A stretch of DNA of 64,000 bases, taken from contig OX365955.1 in NCBI GenBank assembly GCA_947247005.1, positions 45,239,822 through 45,303,821 of the forward strand, written 5' to 3'. Below the pieces are notes generated by a model. It worked only from the letters and a program-made list of their open reading frames with translations, ran no database searches and was not told where the DNA came from. The translations under genes were made by a program, and so were the position numbers. The DNA comes from Spisula solida. Lineage: Eukaryota; Mollusca; Bivalvia; Venerida; Mactridae. This document shows, one piece after another, positions 36,101 through 42,548 of this stretch (positions within the stretch are counted from its first letter, which is position 1; the number at the start of each line of letters is the position of its first letter).

Positions 36101-38422
36101 TATGTAAGTAAATTCTGAATGTTCGATTGGAGACCCTGCGGGGTACACCTTTTACATGTACCTTATATATTTTTGCACACCTTTACATGTGTTCTTTTGA
36201 CATACGCCGGTGGGCCGGGGGTCTAAACTCCGTGTTCTCCTTTAATAGGCAGTCACCGACAGGTATTATTATTTATTGTTATTGGCGCCCAGGGTCGTGC
36301 AAGCCCTTAATGTCTCCCCAATTTTGTACTTATTGTGCCGTGTGATTCACATTTATTTTTGGGATAAGATATTTTTGTTTTCAAAATTGGACCAATCATT
36401 TTATATGTAGGCCTGGCACTTGTTGTTGTAGTTAGTGAGATTACGATAACTATGTTGATGAAACTTATGTGAAGAGAGATAATTCTGAAATTTAAAAGTC
36501 TGTGCACAGCATCCATCCAAACTATTATAGGATACTTATGTGCTTTGCCTGTTATATACTCTCATATGATACATGTAAATGTGGAAATACTGTACTGAAC
36601 TAATGAAATTTGTGCCTTAATAAGTAGAGACTGTTGAGAAGGTACACTGCCCGGATGTGACTATATTGTAATGTATATTTATATTTAAATTGATTGACTA
36701 TAAATTACATTGCCTTATACCTGTAAATAATCCAGAAGCAAGTATATTAACCAGTTATACTTGTAAGTTGATAGGAACCTTGCCCGTCAGGACTATTCGC
36801 CTGGCCAAGGAATAGCTCCTCCTGGAATTGAACAAAAACAATGTTTAAAATGTTGTATTGTATTGTTTAATTTTTTATGACATGTCTTGTTAGTTATATT
36901 TAAAGAATTGTTCATTATAGTTAAGTGTTTAAGAATTGTTAAAAGAAAATGATTGTTAACTTGGTATGAATGATTAAGTATGACTGATTTATTGACCGGT
37001 TTCGAACCTTGCCCCTAATCGAACCCTAGCCTGACTGTATATATAAGGAATGATTGAATTGACTATACCTGATGTTGCATTTCTGGACCGCCGTCCAAGA
37101 GATAGTAGAACGACTGGCTGCCTGGTACCTGTAATGAATTTGAAATGATGCATATTGAGAAATACTTGACTGTTTTACATAGTTTTGTGTAATTGAATAG
37201 ATTACAGTTTCAGTAGGTCCAGCCAGAAGCAGCATGTCTATTTATTTTAACTTGTTGTATGTATGTAAATTTCAAAGTTAATATTTGTTCTCTAAAATTA
37301 TATTGAAATTCAGTCTTACGTATGTACGTGCCATTTTATTACTTTGAAAATTGTATGATAATAACTTGTTTCAAGCTCTGACGTGATTATCTCCCCTTTT
37401 TCAATTCTTAATTGGGATTAATTGAAAGTTGTTTTCATGCCCATAATTTATGACTTACCTTTTTACTTCCAAATTCAGGGACTGAATTCCATATTGGGGA
37501 GGGTGCAATGTTAGGCCACTCGTCTCGTCAGAACTTGAACTACTGTACCCAATTAATTCTCGTATCCATTGTAAATATTGTTGTCTGGAATTGCCGAGGG
37601 ACCGCCACATTTGTATCGCCGATTTACCCTTTAATTTCCCGTGTCATGTTTCCAACCCGCACTAGATCGAGAGATCGATCTTTCCTTCATCTATTTCCAC
37701 CGATACTCCACACAGATCATTCCGTTATAACCCGTAATAGTCATTATTCTGACCAATTTGTACGCTTCTCCAAACTAGCTCCACGACGTTCATTTCACTT
37801 CCGGTCATAACGCTAAATGCCGTACGTCCGGACCGCGTCCCGTATTGTCCGTACGAAGAGCTCCACTGACGTCATAATATTCGTGACGTCGGGGGATCAT
37901 CTTCTGAGCCTATATAAAGCCCGAGATTTTTAGTTTACTTATCAATCGGCTCCACCAAACTTACCAAACTTACCAAAACAGCTCCACCAGACCTATATCT
38001 ATTCTACTGTATATTTAATGTCTGAAAGAAGGAAGACTGGAGAGGTAACTTATTTATAGATCTATTTCCAAGATCTACTGGAGAGCTCCCAATTTCATTC
38101 CCTTATATTATCCCTGACCCCCTCGGCATTCAAGAGTTGTATATATACATGTTCATTTATGCTATATATATGTATGTGTGTAATTCCCTGACATGTACCA
38201 CATTAAATCGTAGACTGAATACAGCATTATCTTTATTTACAAGTAAAGCCTGGTATTGTGATCACTTAGTGTTCGAACCCTAACTCTTTAACAACCGTTC
38301 CCGGACCTTGGCAGGTGCGCCGGCGGAACAATACAACTACATGTACAACATTAAATATGAATATTATGATAAAATATACCTTTGCAAATAAAAACCAACG
38401 CGATTAGAACAAGCAACTTCAT
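24119..38422 (-). CDS. Cysteine-rich secreted protein, paralog B (intron 1 holds an 11.3-kb retrotransposon)
   Basis: Exons (minus strand): 38380-38422 (signal peptide MKLLVLIALVFICK), 25276-25431 and 24119-24306, all with GT-AG borders in phase 1; total 387 nt, 128 residues. The mature part has two cysteine blocks: exon 2 (CPFREDMDCPLYE, then CD..., CTGCYMY) and exon 3 (GGCPHIPCPYKQN, LRQDCG, CDACDIAAYNC) ending in TGA at 24119-24121. All splice sites and the frame are intact. Intron 1 is about 12.9 kb because a full LTR retrotransposon (27031-38330) sits in it antisense to the gene, starting only about 50 bp from the exon 1 donor; without it the intron would be ~1.7 kb, like the paralogs. 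A small MITE (24950-25243) lies close to exon 2 in intron 2. I infer a secreted disulphide-rich protein; whether it is an immune, shell or other factor cannot be told. Confidence 0.75.
24363..24386. other. Conserved intron motif, first copy in paralog B intron 2
   Basis: GGACAGGGAAGACAGCATTC, matching motif copies in introns of the other paralogs. In B both copies are in intron 2 rather than intron 1. Confidence 0.45.
24487..24510. other. Conserved intron motif, second copy in paralog B intron 2
   Basis: CAGACAGGGAAGGCAGCACT, 124 bp from the first copy. Confidence 0.45.
24950..25243. mobile_element. MITE with ~66-bp terminal inverted repeats, 33 bp from exon 2 of paralog B
   Basis: Left arm includes CGTTGCGTGTAAGGCAGTTC and GGCGGAGACACACGC; the right arm repeats these in reverse complement (GCGTGTGTCTCTGCC, GAACTGCCTTACACGCAACG). 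About 294 bp in intron 2. Confidence 0.85.
25733..25851. repeat. Short inverted repeat with A/T-rich core
   Basis: Arms GTTGAACCACAGGAACTTG and CAAGTTCCTGTGGTTGAAC flank an A-run/T-run core. Small MITE in intron 1 of paralog B. Confidence 0.8.
25852..27026. other. Intron 1 of paralog B, left of the retrotransposon
   Basis: No coding is supported. The overlapping open frames at 26534-26963 on both strands share no family features and have no consistent splice structure. Confidence 0.4.
27027..27030. repeat. Target site duplication, left (ATAC)
   Basis: ATAC directly precedes the left LTR and also directly follows the right LTR at 38331-38334. Extending to five bases breaks the match, so the duplication is 4 bp. 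Confidence 0.8.
27433..27440 (+). promoter_or_regulatory. LTR promoter TATA box
   Basis: TATATAAA in GCCTATATAAAGCCCG. A start about 30 bp on (near TTATCAATCGG) would begin the R region. No ATG occurs between there and 27540. Confidence 0.7.
27540..27566 (+). CDS. Predicted nine-codon start exon for the accessory gene
   Basis: The first ATG after the predicted LTR transcription start opens nine codons and then meets AG|GTAACT at 27567, a strong 5' splice-site match, in phase 0. The candidate 3' splice site at 33997 also enters its ORF in phase 0, so splicing would supply the start codon that the zinc-finger/KCTD ORF lacks. If unspliced, the frame ends after 13 codons at a TAG. Inferred from sequence only. 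Confidence 0.5.
27853..28559 (+). promoter_or_regulatory. Leader with clustered GCTCC motifs and a splice-acceptor-like site before gag
   Basis: Between 27920 and 28135 GCTCC occurs about eleven times and ACTCC three times, often preceded by AG and roughly every 12-25 bp. A TTCTATTATTATAG at 28512-28525 closely resembles the TTCTATCATTATAG before the accessory ORF. Only unspliced RNA would keep the motif cluster. Confidence 0.55.
27855..27873 (+). promoter_or_regulatory. Primer binding site (possible tRNA-Leu type)
   Basis: TGGTGTCCAGAAGTGTGGG starts two bases after the LTR. It resembles the complement of a tRNA-Leu 3' end, but with two extra bases, so the primer identity is tentative. Confidence 0.45.
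28560..29993 (+). CDS. gag: Gag structural protein of the LTR retrotransposon
   Basis: 477 codons, starting at CACCATGG (strong Kozak context). Residues ~1-150 are acidic and charged with a coiled-coil-like stretch. About 155-310 match the retrotransposon Gag (capsid-like) domain, with IKLKPPKYDGKEDIYEFLES and later RYGSLNQMEVFKVKLRNR, GESISEIAQNIKKM. The C-terminal ~120 residues are rich in Asn, Gln, Pro and Arg and end in an Arg/Gly/Tyr tail. No CCHC zinc knuckle is visible, so RNA binding may rest on that basic tail. The frame is intact. The protease frame overlaps it in the -1 register from 29918 to 29993. Confidence 0.9.
   Translation: MEREDRDEPAHSRDTENVSIHSSEPESDYNPDSAEEMPEVQTSPDADEFESRIEKRLEAIANEIAQNHISLTHEKQEVCEKIRSFEQEMQRCRQESQNNNGLMRCPIETVLPSSVPDISKNRTRREVSPDPDIDFPNFNRGDYSSNNVGCNIKLKPPKYDGKEDIYEFLESFNICTEINRWSLNAKGLYLASCLVGNARSLLAELSEPEKTNYTILKQKLTERYGSLNQMEVFKVKLRNRRQKPGESISEIAQNIKKMSQLAYPNVPFEVIESIALDHFMDALTDSDLRLRLREANLKTLSEAEQTATRWEAYRTAEKQRNTTINVSTAKKEPNTDSRTEEDQKFEALNESLNALVQDFRNFKSQSKPKPTYPLNQRSNYPTAPTEDYPQSDNRYQLPLNNRDNTNQYHQNKPNQGYQRQNNYRRPNNDSQDNRTPQQPNHTTQNYNQSSNNNSGNERRSFWRPAGRPNYHNRGPRY
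29918..30367 (+). CDS. Retropepsin-like aspartic protease of the retrotransposon
   Basis: Open in the -1 frame relative to gag; the first ATG is at 30029. The catalytic motif MLIDTGANATI is at residues ~11-21 counted from that ATG, and a flap-like segment and FILGRDF follow. This is the classic single-domain pepsin of LTR elements, active as a dimer and used to cut Gag-Pol. It ends at a TAG (30365-30367), after which the same frame continues into the RT ORF without a frame change. Confidence 0.85.
   Translation, partial: FGKREKVILEARRTTKLPQQGPEILKPCRNVGTEGFFMPAYIQNQPITMLIDTGANATILRSSILDTWPDSCRPEILPVNAKLLGVTGETAPFQGKANITLQMGNQTFEIWVLLAAIRNDFILGRDFILSQKCDLLLSKQTMLLNGENL
29978..29984 (+). promoter_or_regulatory. 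Candidate -1 frameshift heptamer at the gag end
   Basis: G GGC CCG in the gag frame fits the X XXY YYZ pattern, and the -1 frame is open from 29918 through the protease. C in the Y position is unusual, so the site is tentative. Confidence 0.3.
30365..31666 (+). pseudogene. pol: Reverse transcriptase part of pol, bounded by a TAG and a frame break
   Basis: An ATG is at 30395; the same frame is open right from the TAG at 30365. RT motifs seen: PPYRLPLAKRDVAEKEI, LCIDFRKVNAR, FGMATSPAVFERLM, and the catalytic IYLDDLLCHS (YLDD about 31369-31380), then LGHQISEHGI and LRSWLGLCGYYRKW. The frame then runs into a TAG at 31664-31666, while the RNase H region carries on one base out of register. The family reads straight through here, so a one-base loss or error near 31650-31662 is the simplest explanation. 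With the upstream TAG this makes pol non-contiguous in this copy. Confidence 0.9.
31642..33633 (+). pseudogene. pol: RNase H and integrase part of pol (frame offset from RT)
   Basis: Open from 31642 to TAG at 33631-33633. The RT-linked RNase H shows LDTDASNVAAGAVLCQ, ERNYCTTRKELLAIV and KIRTDHGSLQWLL. The integrase follows: HHCC zinc-binding part (GHLGFKKTYARVTLRFHWWG ... CDTCAQRK), and DDE core with Asp in CALDIQGPYP, Asp in LFSDRGSNFES and Glu in GMIERANRVIQ. The end has a GPY/F-type module (NFWTGPYTIVKKWGDVLY). All three catalytic acids are present. It is intact except for the offset from RT at its start. Confidence 0.92.
33634..33997 (+). promoter_or_regulatory. Inter-ORF region ending in the accessory-gene 3' splice site
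   Basis: 364 bp without coding between the pol stop and a pyrimidine tract TTCTATCATTATAG ending at 33997. The AG also contains the in-frame stop that closes the accessory ORF upstream, so the ORF begins exactly at the splice site. Confidence 0.6.
33998..35404 (+). CDS. Accessory protein: zinc fingers plus KCTD-type BTB/T1 domain, in the env position
   Basis: Open for 468 codons plus stop from the predicted 3' splice site (33998) to TGA at 35402-35404. The first in-frame ATG lies inside the finger region, so the upstream start is probably supplied by splicing. N-terminus: WKCKLCPHVDKAFPKRSNAS then RHVIEVH is a C2H2-like finger with a longer spacer; YMCSHCSKLFSRIDNRHRC then IRIH is a second variant finger. 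Middle: an acidic Asp/Glu-rich segment (TSDEEELDFLIPEDF) and three degenerate ~24-residue Lys/Glu-rich repeats (about 34560-34740). C-terminus (35081 to ~35373): FVKLNVGGVIFNTSF ... ERTIFIDRSGKHFEYILNFL ... ITLTEEILLESRFYHIHEL, a full BTB/T1 domain as in KCTD proteins and Kv channels. KCTD T1 domains oligomerise and many bind cullin-3. Role here unknown: nucleic-acid binding plus oligomerisation or ubiquitin-ligase recruitment is inference. The frame is intact although pol is broken. Confidence 0.85.
   Translation, partial: AAAWKCKLCPHVDKAFPKRSNASRHVIEVHMLHKYMCSHCSKLFSRIDNRHRCIRIHSARLDLYNTATHTKGKEAENNITNEAIDACLEKTIIFRYESTPSHKPDPPTYEIPKPTMKSLVQIPKSKPTPKTSTPIVRPTVHDLGLELTSDEEELDFLIPEDFPEISLEEISNTLKENEKENKLQEKPKKGEKVGINERNGAKESNSRVKPKNGENEVLNERKSAKDSNSQVKQKKGEKVLPYEKKSVQKDEGNEKCKQVSREETKDTRKINFKIPKIQNSKIPSKELNSCLREELLYPNHTDENPINIGTMRKVVSYEDLDTSDDHPTTDLQEAEFEPELEEVTIPENIIRTLNYIEATQKSFVKLNVGGVIFNTSFKTLQNSPESVLARLQEITTTERTIFIDRSGKHFEYILNFLRNGCILSRSLFPANITLTEEILLESRFYHIHELSTILEGHLRQQKLHNSVI
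35405..37508 (+). other. 2.1-kb noncoding tail of the retrotransposon
   Basis: No open frame of note. A TTATTGGCGCCCAGGGTCG near 36275-36293 looks like an LTR edge plus primer-binding site but has no LTR partner that I can see. The last bases before the 3' LTR (GGGGAGGGTG, 37495-37504) can serve as the polypurine tract. Confidence 0.55.
37495..37508 (+). promoter_or_regulatory. Polypurine tract
   Basis: GGGGAGGGTGCAAT-type purine-rich run ending directly at the 3' LTR start; plus-strand priming site by position. Confidence 0.5.
37509..38330 (+). repeat. 3' LTR (822 bp)
   Basis: Same length and same sequence wherever compared with 27031-27852, including the TATA box, mini-exon and ends. Followed by the right target duplication ATAC (38331-38334). 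Confidence 0.95.
38331..38334. repeat. Target site duplication, right (ATAC)
   Basis: Matches 27027-27030. The next bases lead within about 45 bp to the donor of exon 1 of paralog B. Confidence 0.8.
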
Positions 38423-38494
38423 CTTGGTAGTTACGAGGTATATCGACTCCGCAGTGAATCACAACTGTCTAATGTTACTGGTGTTTGCATGGTT

Positions 38495-38502
38495 TATTTA
38501 TA
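38495..38502 (-). promoter_or_regulatory. TATA box of paralog B
   Basis: Minus-strand TATAAATA about 75 bp upstream of the ATG at 38422. The promoter and exon 1 survive next to the retrotransposon. Confidence 0.5.
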
Positions 38503-38591
38503 AGTGTTCTGACGCAATATGACACAGATGCATTATGCCACCACAACAGCACAGGCGAAACATTGTTTAAAAGGTAGTTAAATTCTAGGTG

Positions 38592-38820
38592 TAAAGCCTA
38601 GGTCCCACTGAGGAATTCCACGTCGGCGATGTTCTCCCGATTTCTTCAGATACCACCCGATTAATCACAATTCCTTCCGATATCAGAAACTGTCCCATCA
38701 CTTCCCCGAAGCTTCCCCTAGACCACGAGGAACCTGTTCCTGATGTCCTGATAGATCATAAAAAAGTTGCATCGGGAGTACATCGCCGAGGCAAAAAATG
38801 CTCAGTGGTACCAAGGCTTA
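38592..38820. mobile_element. MITE-like element with AAGCCTAGGTCCCACTGAG ends
   Basis: Left AAAGCCTAGGTCCCACTGAG, right CTCAGTGGTACCAAGGCTTA, about 229 bp, upstream of paralog B. Confidence 0.7.
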
Positions 38821-39210
38821 AGTCAAACTGTATCACGATTTCGTGCGTGGTACTAATGAGTGTACACCGGAGATAAATAAACGAGGACATTGCTTTTAAA
38901 TAAACTGTTAAAATGATCTGTTTTATTTATATTTTGGCAGATTTATACAATCTGTAAAATAGTATACTGGCCAAAAGAGATAACATGTGGTTATCAATGT
39001 TACAACTTTTCTAGCGCGAGCGTCATATTTTATATCATATGCATACAAAGCCAGTGCACCGGTAACTCTTATCATTATTGGACGTTGACGTCATGACGTT
39101 TTTTAAAATATTCACCTGAGTGCTCCGTAACCGTGATTATGTATAATTTCATAGTAATGTAGAATTTTTTATATAGTTGCACTCTATTTCGTTTGTAAAC
39201 CACTAATAGA

Positions 39211-39353
39211 TATAAGGGGGATTGTTCGTCACCTCTGATATTCTTGCTGTATGTAAATGACCTTGAAGAGTACATGGGTACGCTGGGGTTGATATTTGAA
39301 TGTTTAAATTATTTTTATTACTGTACGCGGATGATATTGTGATATTTTCTAAT
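39211..39353 (+). pseudogene. Non-LTR retrotransposon (LINE) reverse transcriptase fragment
   Basis: One frame reads GDCSSPLIFLLYVNDLEEYM, a LINE RT motif; the next frame reads LLLYADDIVIFSN, the catalytic box, at about 39314-39352. The change of frame between them and the lack of flanking ORF show a degraded fragment. Confidence 0.8.
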
Positions 39354-41720
39354 CTGCATGTACATGGTTGATATTAAGTGGAAATGCCTGTAAGTTCATG
39401 TAAAGTGTTTGAAATGTTCGCTAACATGTATTTTGTTAACTTTTATGCACTATTTGCATAATATCTGATTTGAATGCTTGTAAATTATAATGCGAGATCG
39501 TACTAGTACATGTATAAGAAATGGTTTATTCAAAATACATTGTACATACATGTATTTATAATGTGCACATTACTCCAATATCGGGTTTAGGAGAAACCGT
39601 AATTGCACTATTTTTTGTACGTTAGTATAGTATACACTTGTCATGTTAGAGATGCATTAATTAGGTGGTCTATTTAGGCATGAGACACGTTAATATCATC
39701 ATTAATTATGTAACTGTCATTAAGAAATGTCGGTTTAATCCCGACAATTGAGGAAAATAAGAACATTTTAATTAATGCTAGACAATTTCTACCTTGTATG
39801 TTGTCATGTAAACATGTTGTACGCCTTAAGGAGGCCAGAACTACCTTGTTAAAAATCGTATTAGATAAGAACAAACATGAAATTTAGTTTCAATTATCGC
39901 ATATGAATGTTAATTTATGACAATAAACGTAATAACCGCGCACAAAATAGATATTTATTAACTTTTTATTTTTCGCATGTATGGTGTCATATATGCAAGA
40001 AATAGACAAAATAAACAAAATGCAACGGTAGGTCATTAGAAAGTCATGTATTTCGAAAACGAGCCTGGTGACATATTATTTTTATGATTCCAATGCTGTT
40101 TTAGATGATTAAACTGTTATTTTAAGATATTTCGGAGAAAATTCGATCGTTAGATAAAAGGCGCGCGTACCACCTTAAGGCTGTACTGACGACTACTTGC
40201 ATGGCAGTATGATGATTTTGGGTGTCCAGGTTGATACAGTACCATTAGTCTCTTCAGTGACAGGCATGTTCGTAGACCTTACCTAGCGAAGTGGGTGCGA
40301 GAATGTGGTCGTCGCGTGTTCGCTACACCTTTCGTGCCACTGGTCTAGAGAGCATAATTATACTATTTTCTTTGTCACCGATGGTGTGCATCATACACAG
40401 CTTTTATGCGGCTACACCTACGATGTTTTGAGTTACATCCTGGGTTGGTTTGATCAGAGATCAACATTGGGAGACTTTTCTTCGGAGGCGTTTGTCAATG
40501 AGAAGCAACTATATGTATGTTGGCGAATCAATACCCGCCCGTGTCAACACGATGCCAGGATTATGGAGTAGGCCTGGAGGCGTCTAATGGTGTTTCATTG
40601 CAAAATGACCACCAGGAGGTGATATTGCAGACTTGGTAACTTAAAGGTCGTTGCCTGTTTAAAGCAGCCATCTTGCAATACCAGAACTGTTTTACCAAGG
40701 AAAGGGCTCAATTGGACCTTAGACAAATCACTAAGTCAGCAAAATTTGTTAATACCTAAATAAAAGATAAATATTCTAAATATGTATGATAATTAGAATA
40801 CAGATGTATTTGGATTCATATTTTCTGTGCTATCTAATATCTATACATGTACATTTATCACTTGAACCCTGCTTTCTTCGTCTGTTGTGTGTACTTTGGC
40901 TGGGTATGGAACCATGTAGCTTGAATATCCCGTGACCATGACGTCACTGAAGGATTCAATCCAAGACGAAACTAGTCAACATTGTATAATTGGTGTGTGA
41001 CGTATTGTTTGGCTGACAACGCAAGAGCAAATATGCCAACTCAACGTTAGAATCAATCGCATGTGCTGGATTCTTTTGTAGAGTTTTAACGAAATACCCT
41101 CGACGCTCAAGACTAGAATAAGAACTGTCGAAGCAACCCAATATTTTTTACGGCTATTTTTTCCAGAACCCGACTCAACTAGGCTACTTATCTAAGTTGC
41201 GTCGATAGTACTTATTCTTGGCTTTTTCGTTGAAATCAAAATTTATTTTCCGGTGTACCTAAGGCAATGGTATTTTGTCCGTATATCTGTTATAACCCAC
41301 ATGTAACTGTACAATTTATCCAGAGTAAACAAAAACAAAATTTATAATATCTAAGATAACATGAATTTTATAAAAGAATTTTTTCTTTTACTCTTTATCA
41401 ATGATACAGTTACCTGTATTGTAACCCACAGGATGTTTGTGTGTAACAAAAAATATACAGACAACAGACACCATGAAAATACGTTGGGTCCAAGTTAAAC
41501 TTCGTTTAACCTTGGCCCCTTTTGTGGCGTTATGTTTTCGCCCAGATATGTATAACATGTATATATTATTGTTCTGGCAAATTAAAATTGCTCATTTTCA
41601 AGTCAAATTGGTGTTTCTTGTATATTTTGCTTTATAACTGTTTCACATATGAAGTTGCATGTTTCAGTACTCTTTGGGTAAAACAGATGCACATTAATGT
41701 ATTGTTTGTCAATTTTAATG
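39354..41720. other. Intergenic between paralogs B and C, no supported gene
   Basis: Degenerate LINE sequence may continue for a few hundred bases past 39353. An 88-codon open frame at 40305-40571 has no recognisable domain. Nothing else seen. Confidence 0.4.
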
Positions 41721-42548
41721 AAGTTTTGGGCACTAGGCCAGGAACAATGTTTAAGTACATTTTAGTTAGTCTTATATCCCTGTATAGTGAGCAGCACATG
41801 ACACAACGGTATTCAATTTCAGTTACATTTTGATTACATAACTTACACAGTCTGTTTTCTCTATCAATATTATTATATCTACCTAATTCTATTTCTAAAC
41901 AATGAGAACTTGTCTGATGTTAGTCAATTCAGGCACAATATATACATGTATATATTGTTCTTGGTTAATTGTCTTCTGAGACAACGGGCCCTAACGGGCT
42001 TGGGCACCAAACGTCCCTCGGGACTCTGCAGATGTTATAGCACGAAAAAGCATGCGTTAACCCTACATTCTGATAAATGTATTGTTTGTCCATTTTAAGT
42101 TATCTGCGTTCTTCGGACTTGGAGTGATTGCATGAGGTTGAACGTTGTAATTATTATACAGCAAATGAGGTTATATTTGACCGTGTTTTCTTGTTTTGCT
42201 TGAATAATTGATAGTAATGTTTTTAGATTGTGCTGTCCAGTTAGGATAATGTGGGAGTTACGTTTTATTTTATGTCTACACAAAATATTACAAGTATTTC
42301 AGTTTAACATTGGTATTTTAGATGTCTGGATTAGCCTTTATAATTGGTTTAACACGGTAATAGTGGACTCGACCGCTGCGTCACTCTATTATTACCCTCA
42401 CTGGACAGTACATCCAAAACGAGTATTTAAAATAAAAACGTTTATTATAATTAGATAAATAGTTTATTCACTTAAGAATGATTAGAGAAACAACATTTAG
42501 TCATTTACGTTCGCCATGTACATTTATTTATACATTGACATATCTTCC

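Larger units (their letters stand above)
27031..38330 (+). mobile_element. Ty3/Gypsy-type LTR retrotransposon with an extra zinc-finger/KCTD gene
   Basis: Complete 11,300-bp element. Order on the plus strand: 822-bp LTR, 707-nt leader, gag, protease, reverse transcriptase, RNase H, integrase, an accessory ORF with zinc fingers and a BTB/T1 domain, 2.1 kb of apparently noncoding DNA, and the 3' LTR. Domain order PR-RT-RH-IN places it in Ty3/Gypsy, and the integrase ends in a GPY/F-type module with no chromodomain visible. No env-like membrane protein is present. Both LTRs are 822 bp and identical wherever compared, indicating recent insertion. Pol is interrupted by a TAG between protease and RT and by a one-base frame offset just after the RT core, so this copy is probably not autonomous as read. 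It is inserted antisense into intron 1 of paralog B. Confidence 0.93.

Noticed and set aside
36275..36293. Second primer-binding site marking a nested LTR element
   Set aside because: No matching LTR or coding beside it; reported only as a weak observation.
40305..40571. 88-codon ORF between paralogs B and C
   Set aside because: No recognisable domain, splice structure or paralog; short enough to be chance.
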